The notes beneath the pieces were generated by a model. It saw only the letters and a program-made list of their open reading frames with translations. It was not told where the DNA came from and ran no database searches. 30,247 nt of DNA from Bacteroidota bacterium (GTDB taxonomy: Bacteria > Bacteroidota > Ignavibacteria > UBA10030 > SZUA-254): positions 1 to 30,247 of the forward strand of contig SCUC01000356.1 of assembly GCA_004322375.1 (NCBI GenBank), read 5' to 3'. The translations under genes were made by a program, and so were the position numbers. How positions within the stretch are numbered: the stretch's first letter is position 1; every line of letters begins with the position of its first letter. This document shows, piece by piece, positions 20,701-26,190 of this stretch.

Positions 20701-21394
20701 CAACAAGCTCTTTGCAGACCTTGCTACGCTCCGGTTTAACGTTGCCGCAAGCACGGTAGGCATTACACCGGTTGGTTTCGGCGAGTTGATTTACGATGAT
20801 GGAGCGAATCCGTTCAGCGGATTAATGATTAAGACGATTGCAGGTCGCGCAGATACATCAATGACGTTCTGGCAAGGGAAATCCCAGGATTATTACATAG
20901 CGCTCGATACGGCAGTTCAGAAATTGAATCGCTCGTTCGAGGGACCGATTGATACAATATCATGGGCGATACAGCTATCGCTGACAGGCGTGAAACCGCT
21001 AAGCGCGGTCTCGTACCTGCGTCCGAATCCGGGAGCAGCGGTTACGCAAATTGCCCGCGACGCGAACCCGGACCTCAATGCCGACGTACCTGAATCGTTT
21101 TCGGTCTATCAGAACTATCCCAATCCGTTCAACCCGACAACGACCATCAGCTTTTATTTGCCGGCAGCTTCAGCGACGACAATTAAAATCTATGACCTGT
21201 TAGGAAAAGAAGTGATGACGATACTCGATAGGCAAGACCTTGAGTACGGCGAGCAATCATTCACGTTCGATGGAGCGAATTTGCCATCAGGCGTTTACTT
21301 CTTTAGAATTAGCGCCACAGTTCTGCCGGATGAGGAGAGCGAATTTAGCGGTCAGACGTTTGTCGAAACGAAGAAAATGATGCTCATCAAATAA
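11780..21394 (+). CDS. Giant T9SS-secreted surface protein with 21 Ig-like modules
   Basis: This 3,204-residue exported protein is a paralogue of the gene at 1-10833. The ATG at 11780 gives an unusually long n-region before a hydrophobic segment (about residues 55-70) and a likely cleavage site after QSQA (residue 74). ATGs at 11834 and 11879 are alternative starts that keep the signal peptide. Domains: an N-terminal beta-rich domain (about 75-390; GGWSLAIVIRD and FRNLRVYKGF, as seen in the N-terminal region of some DUF11 surface proteins); two DUF11-like repeats (about 395-530 and 540-670); 21 Ig-like modules (676-2564); an IPT/TIG-like domain (about 2565-2650); an SdrD-B-like domain (about 2650-2750); an unrecognised conserved region (about 2751-3105); and a T9SS type A tail (3107-3204). 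The last 1,923 bp align without length change to the first gene. Adhesin or envelope-matrix function is inferred, not shown. Confidence 0.93.
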   Translation: MQSSFNQLLMHNPSKGPTMPKPNNALSVQLATVMSLISQLHNPSRTVHTGKSCHSYLFLMMFLLSAFILPQSQAQVTEAFNAIYSANIEGNIFIVGNTNVTCSPSGSCTTAQNGGAAQNNGFNSVYVNVDGLSSPANSSTANFTKPANGSVVFAALFWGGVSSSSSRNQVSFKTPAAGYQTVTGTVVSSSYGYQSYADVTSLVQAGGTGTYGVGKIQLSVGSTNQFGGWSLAIVIRDTTDLFRNLRVYKGFAQISSGNPVTLSISGFKTPPAGPVNTYFGFVAYDGDKSSGSDIYRGDSLRMNTSAGAFYLSDALNPNNDVFNSTISRLGSHITAKNPNYVNQLGLDIDVIDISNSIPNGDTSITLRLSTGGETYIPGVITTAIELYSPVMTALKLANDINGEYLEPSDTIEYTVQIDNSGFDSATELVLYDTIPQYADYVPGTLAITSGYNVGAKTDNTGDDQAEYDAIGDRLVIRLSNGANAALGGTMAPSETTTVTFRMIVEPTALDSTLITNTVRLSYKSLQFGNAFARAGIPSLVRVLHPADITLGVTTTNPTPQKSHLDTIYVTAGNTGSYDADSVRVSVPFPPNLLYYSSSQTQGTFNSATYIWNVGPIPAFGTQTLTLIVRDTNLTPLTLTGTATLLDTDKTDPILTNNVDSVTISPIPDIVDPLFINLDFPVNGDTTGPNTTVSGTTEEDIFVEVLINGIPVDTVASDNAGNWSLAIGPLATGTYTAQGRAIDRVGNTKLSTVHTFYVDATPPAVLIQTPPDNSHTNDNTPLIQGTAEVGSTLVLLLDGVPVDTFLIGPGGTWSFTPTTPLNDGPHSVTAIAQDAYGNTASDTNPFTVDTVLPTIFVDTPPEGSTTNDNTPLYVGRTEPLFTVIVRVDGTPIDTVQADANGNWSTTQPTPLSNGSHTVTGTTTDAAGNTATDSNPFTVNTSAPTVDVVTPANGSVTSDNTPAINGTTDPNLTVIVSMDGVPIDTVVANGSGNWSTNQPTPLSDGVHTVSALASDSNGNTATDANVFRVITSLPTIVINNPADGSITNDNTPPYVGTTQAYNTVIVKIDGTPIDTLVADVNGNWATNQPTPLSNGAHAVTAIAIDGLGQTATDVNNFTINTSVPSVDVVTPANGSTINDNTPVLAGTTDPNLTVIVSMDGTPIDTVIADQYGAWSTIKPSALSDGQHTVSAKAIDALGQFAIDANIFYIDTTPPAITITTPADGSTINDNTPLIYGVTEPFLRVVVRMDGTPIDTVTSDGAGNWSTTQPTPLADGAHAVSATATDDAGNSATDTNNFTIDTVPPSINVVTPANGSTTADRTPSITGTTDPNMTVIVKMDGTPIDTVVSDGSGNWSTVQPTNLSDGPHTVTGTVTDAAGNSTTDANTFTVDATAPPIDVVTPAVGSTTNDNTPTLSGTTDPNTTVIVLMDGVPIDTVVSNGSGNWSTVQPTPLSDGQHTVTGIAVDAAGNTATDSNPFIVDTLPPTIFVDTPPDGSTTSDNTPLYTGRTEPLLTVTVSVDGTPLGTAVADANGNWSFLQPFPLSNGAHTITGTVTDPAGNTASDTNPFTVNTSAPVVDVVTPANGSSITDNTPTITGTTNPNLTVIVSIDGVSLDTVTANGAGNWTAQVVSALSNGLHTASALATDSLGQTATDANVFTIITSVPVVEILNPYDGSVTNDNTPLYVGTTNPYLPVIVKIDGTPIDTVTADVNGNWSTPQLTPLSNGVHIVTAIATDALGQTATDANAFTINTSAPNVDVVTPANNSTITDNTPVINGTTDPYLTVILRVDGTPIDTMVADGLGNWSTVQPTPLSNGRHVAQATATDGLGQTAVDANIFYIDTSAPTITITTPTDGSTTNDNTPPIYGVTEPYLPVIVKIDGVPIDTVTSDGAGNWSTNAPTTLMDGPHTVTADTRDDAGNTATDTNTFTVDTTPPAVDIVTPAHLSVISSTTPTYIGTTNPNLPVRVTVDGVVIGTVTANGSGNWSIPQPTNLAEGAHIVHALATDPAGNTATDQHTFFIDTTPPVIDVVTPAVSSVVIDNTPTYTGTTEPNLTVIVKVDGVPIDTVVADGSGNWTATQPTPLSDGPHTVTGTAIDAYGRTATDTNPFTIDTIPPFIIITSPLDSTTTTNQTPTICGTTESGSAVTVRIDGTLIGSTTASGTGAWCIPVSTPLPEGPHNVVANATDPGGNPSADSITYIVDLTPPSIAIILPANGDTTGPRPTITGSTEPNITVIVMVDGTPIDTVQSDASGNWSTVQPTPLATGNHTAQGKAIDGAGNNVTSLVHTFYVDATPPAITITTPPDNSITNDNTPTYTGTTEPYLTVVVKVDGVPIDTVVADGSGNWTTTQPTPLTDGPHTVSATATDPYGNEATESNPFTVDTTPPVAVITGPTEGETTNDNTPPITGTGTPGAELVLYIDGVPVDTLTIPANGQWSYTPPTPLADGPHTTQAIVTDPAGNTYTTPVRNFTIDATPPVVTVDEPINGSSTPDNTPQICGTTEPGDSVRVVIDNRTILNTVADGSGNWCVTPPVLGDGGHTITVVAKDSVGNTTTLTGKTFTVNTKPVLSNLGTTFRYLCDGDSVLTVTGHNFNPTSVIRLNGTALTTTYVDSTTLTAPVLASYFPTPGTYTITVYTPAPGGGTSASKSIVVSGANTYISGTVYYDRNVSGSKETSEPGISAWTVSLTGTNPAYNQTTTTEPGGVYTFTNLLPDNYAVTVSPATGWDPTVPGTGSSNQTVTCGSATTGVNFGFMLSDAGSDTGSYRTFTPEALMVGTPVKKRCHLLRWYFTFTNNTGRQATGLYVEFNNVITTFYEYVPFAYYEDLGKRTQDYIFGGATIEDGEAMQIVGLSKTFPCEIRVNKWWWLYNDSSISKAYSEGPLRADSILRFLPMPNAANIRDEVFRSVFTPQGGMLVGAKVPSNSRNFAWVLMKTSKDLYNSLVDRTGTHTGRPRGFARDAAKTSVLRGALRSLPPKKHNNKLFADLATLRFNVAASTVGITPVGFGELIYDDGANPFSGLMIKTIAGRADTSMTFWQGKSQDYYIALDTAVQKLNRSFEGPIDTISWAIQLSLTGVKPLSAVSYLRPNPGAAVTQIARDANPDLNADVPESFSVYQNYPNPFNPTTTISFYLPAASATTIKIYDLLGKEVMTILDRQDLEYGEQSFTFDGANLPSGVYFFRISATVLPDEESEFSGQTFVETKKMMLIK
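13805..19471 (+). repeat. Array of 21 Ig-like modules with a 7-module super-repeat
   Basis: There are twenty-one modules of about 90 residues (270 bp; the first is one residue shorter). A higher-order period is visible: modules 3-9 (14342-16231) and 10-16 (16232-18121) follow the same order of landmarks. These are FVDTPP with GRTEPL, then an ITSxP end, an NTSxP end, a DANIFYIDT end, a YGVTEP module and finally a DVVTPAV module. The first giant gene has one copy of this block (about 5671-7560). Cysteine pairs occur only in modules 17 and 21. Confidence 0.88.
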
Positions 21395-21423
21395 TTCTCC
21401 TCAATTATTGCGATGAAAAAGAG

Positions 21424-21455
21424 CGTGGGCTGAGAAATCAGCCCACGTTTTTTTT
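21424..21455 (+). terminator. Rho-independent terminator between convergent genes
   Basis: A perfect 10-bp stem, CGTGGGCTGA with TCAGCCCACG, is closed by a GAAA tetraloop and followed by an uninterrupted run of T. It lies 30 bp after the stop of the second giant gene. A short A-run precedes it, so it may also stop transcripts arriving from the opposite-strand gene that ends at 21480. Confidence 0.92.
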
Positions 21456-21479
21456 GTAGAGGGTTTTCCAGACAGGTTT

Positions 21480-23747
21480 TTATTCCAACATTTCTCCTCG
21501 ATGCCTGCCGAACCACTCACACCGTTGGATCCAGTCCTCGATTCGTATTCTTGAGCTTTGGTTGTCAGTGAATTGCAAGGCGTGGATGAAATACTCTTCT
21601 GCGCGTTGATATGTTGCAAGCCGGAAATATGATTCGCCAAGCAGCTTGTACTTTGCAAATTCAATTTTGGAGGATAGGTAGTACGCAGCCGGGGATAACA
21701 ACGCGATAGCGTCATTGTACCTGTGAGACGCGAACAAAAGTTTTGCCTTCAGATAGGGCAACATAGGATTGGCAGATTTCAACATTGTTGAATTAATGAG
21801 CGCAATCGCGTCGGGTATGGCAAGGTTGCTTGTAAACAAGGGGCGAAGACGGTTGGCCAGTATCGTGTCGTTTAGCGCCTCAATCCGGGCAAGAGCGGTT
21901 TCATTCGTACGGTCCGACACATCATATTCGAGAAGAGCGTTGAACACAGCCTTTGACTTCGCCGTATCTCCGTTTGCCCACAACGCGTGTCCATACGTCA
22001 GCATTAAACCTGTCATAGAAGATTGGCGTGAGGTGTCTTCTAATTGCTTTTTCATCCTGCGGATAACGTTATCGTACTCTGTCTGTGCGTATTCGGAGGA
22101 GATGAGCCCGGTGAACGCTGAAGTGTTCCAGCTTTGAGCGAGCGATACTTCAAACACAGTTTTTGCTTGCGCCGGCTGTTTGTTTGAAAGATAACGGAAC
22201 CCCGTCTCGTTCAATCGAGCGATTGTACGAGCGCATTCTTTAGCAAAAATAGAGGGACGGCGAAAGAAGTATTCGATATGGTGTTTCCATGAATCGGGGA
22301 TTACAATAGATTGCAATTCTTGCTGCCATTCTTCAAGCAGGAGAGGATACGGTTTTCCATACACTTCTTCCGGGGCGACGCCTGAATAGATAGTTTTGAA
22401 CTTCTCGATACCATACAGGTCAATCAAGTATTTGCAGAATGAACCCATCAACACATAGCTAACGCTTGATGATTGGACGAGAAAGCCGCGCGGGGAAATA
22501 AGCTGTTCCGGGTTAGGAGCTATTTTAAATTTTTTCATTGCGGCGGCATACTGATGCAGCGTTCTGTTGCCCCAGTCGTTATCAATAGCAGTTGCAAGTC
22601 CTTCTGTCAAGCCCGTGTTGTAATGCGCTTTGATGACAGGTAATCCAAATTCGCCTGCAACGATGTGAACAAGCTCGTGCTTTAGCACTTCCTGCCACGA
22701 ATCTTTATTGAGATGAAGTTCCTTGTGCCAGGGCTTCGCGATATTTGTCGTTCCGGTGCCTATGAACGTTCTTTTTATTTCCGCATCAGGATAAATATAG
22801 GAAGTGATAAAGTCTTTGAACTTGACATTCAGCGCGGTTTGTACCTGATAAAGCCTGAACTCATGTTCCTTTGCAATGAATTCAATTTCATCAGGGCGAA
22901 ATGAGCCGGGTGCAAACATAATGTTGAAATGTTCTGTACGCTTAGTTGCGCTCAGCGCTCGCTGAATGGATTGAGCGCTTGACTGAAATTCCAATTCGTC
23001 GCGAAACAACCAGGTTAGACACAACACAACCAATAAAAAAACGGAAGTAAAATATTTACCATCTAAACGAAATGAGGTAATTGCAGAGGTAATTTTTTCT
23101 TTGAACGATGAATTGAGTTGAGTGTTTGACAAGAAGAGCCGGGAACTGAGAAGGAAGAGCAACGCACAAAGCACAGTCACGCTGCGAAAAAGAACCAGCG
23201 TCATACTTATCGTCAACACTTCATCATACGAAAAACCCGGAAAGTAGCCGTATATGAAATTGTAGGAATAGATAGCCGGCGTGAAATAGCCCAGATACAG
23301 AGGATGGAGTAAGTCAACAATCAAAAATACAAAGTAAAAAAGAGTTGCACGGCGGAAAAGAACGCCGCACAGAATTGCAAGAGAGAGAGACCAGAAACCC
23401 GTTACAACGGGGATAAGTAAATAAAACACCAGACCTTCTCCATACGAACAATTCTTCACAAGGAAGATGTTAAGAGAAGCGATAATGAAGGGTATAGCAA
23501 GAAGGATTCCCGCCTTTCGATAGGACTGCTTGACAGCAACTTCAAACGCAGAGAGCGGGGATTCGGTTTCAGCGCGAATAGAACGTCTGAATATTTGTAT
23601 CGTAACCGGTCCGAGAACCAAAGAGAGAAGGAGAGAGGTTGCGGCAGAAAACTCGTAGCCGAGATAATTCAGCAACGGGAATTGAATTACGATAATAGAA
23701 CATACCAGCATTATGAACGCGGGCAAATATGTTGAGACGCCTTTCAT
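21480..23747 (-). CDS. Membrane-anchored MA-like zinc metallopeptidase with TPR repeats
   Basis: The N-terminal third has several hydrophobic segments (about six to seven membrane helices). A soluble domain follows with HELVH (residues 357-361 from the ATG at 23747) and a downstream GLTEGLAT whose Glu is about 20 residues on. This is the HExxH...E zinc site of gluzincin/peptidase MA-like proteins. The C-terminal part, about 250 residues, has helical TPR-like repeats. The frame can start at a GTG at 23777, but that codon lies inside a palindromic element (23764-23898), so I prefer the ATG at 23747 (MKGVSTYLPAF). The substrate is unknown. It lies downstream of, and in the same direction as, the TMTC-like gene, so co-transcription is plausible. 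Identification as a metallopeptidase is good; the role is inferred. Confidence 0.8.
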   Translation of the reverse strand: MKGVSTYLPAFIMLVCSIIVIQFPLLNYLGYEFSAATSLLLSLVLGPVTIQIFRRSIRAETESPLSAFEVAVKQSYRKAGILLAIPFIIASLNIFLVKNCSYGEGLVFYLLIPVVTGFWSLSLAILCGVLFRRATLFYFVFLIVDLLHPLYLGYFTPAIYSYNFIYGYFPGFSYDEVLTISMTLVLFRSVTVLCALLFLLSSRLFLSNTQLNSSFKEKITSAITSFRLDGKYFTSVFLLVVLCLTWLFRDELEFQSSAQSIQRALSATKRTEHFNIMFAPGSFRPDEIEFIAKEHEFRLYQVQTALNVKFKDFITSYIYPDAEIKRTFIGTGTTNIAKPWHKELHLNKDSWQEVLKHELVHIVAGEFGLPVIKAHYNTGLTEGLATAIDNDWGNRTLHQYAAAMKKFKIAPNPEQLISPRGFLVQSSSVSYVLMGSFCKYLIDLYGIEKFKTIYSGVAPEEVYGKPYPLLLEEWQQELQSIVIPDSWKHHIEYFFRRPSIFAKECARTIARLNETGFRYLSNKQPAQAKTVFEVSLAQSWNTSAFTGLISSEYAQTEYDNVIRRMKKQLEDTSRQSSMTGLMLTYGHALWANGDTAKSKAVFNALLEYDVSDRTNETALARIEALNDTILANRLRPLFTSNLAIPDAIALINSTMLKSANPMLPYLKAKLLFASHRYNDAIALLSPAAYYLSSKIEFAKYKLLGESYFRLATYQRAEEYFIHALQFTDNQSSRIRIEDWIQRCEWFGRHRGEMLE

Positions 23748-23763
23748 GTGGGTATCATAGTAA

Positions 23764-23898
23764 CTGAAGTTGCGCACCCACCCCTGGCCCCTCCAAGGAG
23801 GGGAATAAATCCCCTCTTGAGAGGGGATTAAGGGGTGTGTGCAATGTAGTAGATATAGTAAAGTGATTTCGTGTTGTATAGTTCATACGTAACATCAA
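23764..23898. mobile_element. MITE-like palindromic element with 7-bp target duplication
   Basis: The ends are imperfect inverted repeats: CTGAAGTTGCGCA on the left, and a right end whose complement reads TTGATGTTACGTA. The interior folds into nested GC-rich hairpins (23788-23803 and 23808-23829, with an outer arm near 23779/23831). The element is bracketed by ATAGTAA at 23757-23763 and again at 23899-23905. No transposase is encoded. It shares end sequence and the internal GTGTTG...ACGTAACATCA layout with the element at 25837. Confidence 0.7.
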
Positions 23899-23907
23899 AT
23901 AGTAAGT

Positions 23908-25788
23908 CTAATAGCGATTATTTTGTTTCAACAGGTTATTATATTTTTGCTCTTGCTTAGTTTTGAGGTATAGCGAGAGAAGAAGCTCAATGTCTTCCTG
24001 TGGCGGCGTTGCAAGGCTCATCCCTTGTTCCAGCGACGATATTGCTTTTTCATATTCACCGCGAGATGCGTATAAACGCCCTGCAAGAACATAGGGCGGC
24101 GCAAACGAGGGATTGAGAGAGCAAGACTTGTTGTACTGATAAAGCGCAGAATCGCTTTGTTGCTTTTTTTCCAGGAGGAGCCCGAGGCGGAAATGCAATT
24201 GATACGCGCCTGGAACGGCAAGGATACCCTGTTCGTACATTCCAACTGCGCTATCCGGTTGATTGATCCGTTCATAGAGCAGAGCTGCCTCGATATACCG
24301 TTCCGGGTTTGTTGGATTCAGGCGTATCATGCGTTTGCAAACATCGGCAGCGTGAAGGTAGCGACCCGCCAGGAAATATGTTTGTCGAAGCTTGGTGTAG
24401 GCGATAAAGTCGAGAGGTTCGAGTTCAATATACTTTTCCATGAGAGGAATAACTTTTTCGTATTGCTGCTTTTCAAAAAAATATCCGCTCAAGTTGAAAT
24501 ATGAACGTGAAACAGCGGGCGCTTTTCTTATGGCATCAGTCCATAATGTTTCACTGTTTTGCCAGACCGGAACGCGAAGGAATGAAGCTATACCCGATAG
24601 CATAATGAGAATATAGGCAATGGGCAGGACAACCCGCGTTGCTTTTGTTGAATGTAGGAGCCGGAAGACGCTTGAAACGATTATCACAAAACCAACTAAT
24701 GGAACGTATAGACGATGTTCAAGGATGGGGACAGCAAGGGGAATGATATTTAATACGGGCAGCAATCCCACAACCAACCAGAGCAGCCCGAATGTCAGTA
24801 CCCTGTCGTACCGCCGGGAAATAACGACAGCAACAAGCAGCAGCACGAGGAGAATTATGGAGAAAATATTCCATGGCTGAGAAAGCCACAGAAGAGAATC
24901 GAGCGGATGAACGATGGAAAGATTAACGGGAAGAATCAACAGCGAAAGATGCTGCATAACGATAGCAGGCGCTTGTGCGAAGCGTTCAACGAGTGAACTG
25001 TTCCCGTACAATCGCTCTGCGCCGACGACGTCTCCGAAAAGCAGGTAACGTATAGATAAATAGATGACGAAGATAGCGGCAAAGGGCGCGAGTTGTTTCG
25101 TATATTTGCTCGCAGGATTGTTGTCGGGAGTCTTACGTGATAGGCAAAAATCGAACAACGGCAAGAGAAGGAGATAAAACGCAGCCGGCTCTTTTGTAAA
25201 CAATGCAAGCGTGAACGCAAGGAGCGATGTAAGGAGAAACAGAAATCTTTTTTCTGACTGCTCACGGTAGTGAACATACGAGAGCATCATCAGCACGATA
25301 AACAATCCAAGCAGGACGTCGTTTCGTCCTGCCACCCACGCCACTGCTTCTGTTTGAGCAGGATGAAGCGCAAAGAGAAGGCTTCCGACAAGCGCGAACA
25401 GATTGCGGTGAAAAAGTTTGTTCAAAAGAAAGAACAGAAGAATGGAAGTTAGTATGTGCGCAATAAGAGTGGTGAGATGATAGCCCGTCGGACGTAATCC
25501 CCAGAGGGTATAATCAAGGATGTAGCTTGATTGAAGTACCGGGCGGTAATAGACGCTTTCCGCTCGCTTCCCCGTGAAGGCGTGAGTTGTGAACGAGGTT
25601 AGTATATTGCCGGGGTTTGATAAAAATTCCTCATTATAAACAATGAGGTCATAATCATCATAGCTGACAAAATCGAACGAAAAAGCTTGAAAATAGACAA
25701 TCGCAATGCACGCAACAATCAGTAAGGGAAAGAATGCGCGAGCATTGATATATCTGCTTGTTGAGGATGATGTAGTTTCAGGTTTCAA
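23908..25788 (-). CDS. TMTC-like GT-C membrane protein with C-terminal TPRs
   Basis: This 626-residue multi-pass membrane protein resembles the TMTC/bacterial GT-C family (lipid-linked sugar transfer to proteins). Visible family signs are the YDDYD acidic pair after the first helix (residues 43-47), YYRP (80-83), HPAQTEAVAW (142-151), GRND (154-157) and a TKEPAAF loop (198-204). About ten hydrophobic helices reach to about residue 415, and TPR repeats fill about 425-615. The start is a TTG at 25788. It is the first possible start after an in-frame stop, and it falls inside a heptamer repeat, so the N-terminus is uncertain. The enzyme activity is inferred from family resemblance. The downstream gene also carries TPRs and is separated only by a MITE-like insertion. 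Confidence 0.75.
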   Translation of the reverse strand: MKPETTSSSTSRYINARAFFPLLIVACIAIVYFQAFSFDFVSYDDYDLIVYNEEFLSNPGNILTSFTTHAFTGKRAESVYYRPVLQSSYILDYTLWGLRPTGYHLTTLIAHILTSILLFFLLNKLFHRNLFALVGSLLFALHPAQTEAVAWVAGRNDVLLGLFIVLMMLSYVHYREQSEKRFLFLLTSLLAFTLALFTKEPAAFYLLLLPLFDFCLSRKTPDNNPASKYTKQLAPFAAIFVIYLSIRYLLFGDVVGAERLYGNSSLVERFAQAPAIVMQHLSLLILPVNLSIVHPLDSLLWLSQPWNIFSIILLVLLLVAVVISRRYDRVLTFGLLWLVVGLLPVLNIIPLAVPILEHRLYVPLVGFVIIVSSVFRLLHSTKATRVVLPIAYILIMLSGIASFLRVPVWQNSETLWTDAIRKAPAVSRSYFNLSGYFFEKQQYEKVIPLMEKYIELEPLDFIAYTKLRQTYFLAGRYLHAADVCKRMIRLNPTNPERYIEAALLYERINQPDSAVGMYEQGILAVPGAYQLHFRLGLLLEKKQQSDSALYQYNKSCSLNPSFAPPYVLAGRLYASRGEYEKAISSLEQGMSLATPPQEDIELLLSLYLKTKQEQKYNNLLKQNNRY

Positions 25789-25817
25789 GTTTCAGGATGC
25801 AAGATTCAGGATTCAGA
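25776..25817. repeat. Heptamer tandem repeat spanning a start codon
   Basis: Six 7-mers in perfect register: TTTCAGG, TTTCAAG, TTTCAGG, ATGCAAG, ATTCAGG and ATTCAGA. The TTG start of the TMTC-like gene (25786-25788 on the minus strand) lies within the tract. Because 7 is not a multiple of 3, any gain or loss of a unit would change which upstream codons are in frame. Confidence 0.7.
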
Positions 25818-25836
25818 TCAAGCTACAAACTGCTAA

Positions 25837-25998
25837 CTGATGTTACGCAAGTTCATATTCTGACCTAAAAAATTAAGGTTAATGACGCGAACTCATCCCC
25901 CTTCCCCCTTCTCTTACAAGAGAAGGGGGACTGAGGGGGTTGAGTTAAGAGGCAAACCTAAAAATATTAGGCATTGCAATTGTGTTGCGTAACATCAG
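25837..25998. mobile_element. 162-bp MITE-like element with perfect 14-bp inverted ends
   Basis: The left end CTGATGTTACGCAA (25837-25850) is the exact reverse complement of the right end TTGCGTAACATCAG (25985-25998). Both sides are flanked by CTGCTAA (25830-25836 and 25999-26005), a perfect 7-bp direct repeat expected of a target duplication. The centre is a long GC-rich hairpin (CCCCCTTCTCTT at 25904-25915 with AAGAGAAGGGGG at 25918-25929, inside an outer arm at 25891/25945). There is no coding capacity, so movement would need a transposase from elsewhere. Confidence 0.8.
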
Positions 25999-26020
25999 CT
26001 GCTAAATATTATACTATTAA

Positions 26021-26148
26021 AAGCCTTTGCAAAATCCTATTTTGTCATTCTGAACGGAACGAAGTGGAGTGAAGAATCTCCAAATCTAGGGGGTACGGAG
26101 ATGTTTCGCTACGCTCAACATGACAATCGGGAAGTTTTTCAAAGGCTT
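26021..26148. mobile_element. 128-bp MITE-like element with 7-bp target duplication
   Basis: The ends AAGCCTTTG and CAAAGGCTT are perfect inverted repeats, extended by A/T runs. Inside, TTGTCATTCTGA... (from 26042) is imperfectly inverted by ...CAACATGACAA (to 26126). Dispersed repeats with similar TGTCATTCTGA/CGAAG wording are common in many bacterial genomes. CTATTAA occurs on both sides (26014-26020 and 26149-26155). No gene is inside. The end sequence differs from that of the element at 25837, so it belongs to a different repeat family. Confidence 0.78.
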
Positions 26149-26155
26149 CTATTAA

Positions 26156-26190
26156 CAGGAAACAGAAAACAGTAAACCGGAAACAGTTAA
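26156..26190. repeat. Heptamer tandem repeat reaching the murA stop codon
   Basis: Five 7-mers in register: CAGGAAA, CAGAAAA, CAGTAAA, CCGGAAA and CAGTTAA. The last one contains the murA stop codon (26187-26189, minus strand). The tract also touches the duplicated CTATTAA of the neighbouring MITE-like element. Confidence 0.65.

Noticed and set aside
23748..23777. GTG start at 23777 for the peptidase gene
   Set aside because: The added ten residues are encoded partly by the end of a MITE-like element and its target duplication; the ATG at 23747 begins directly before the first membrane helix.
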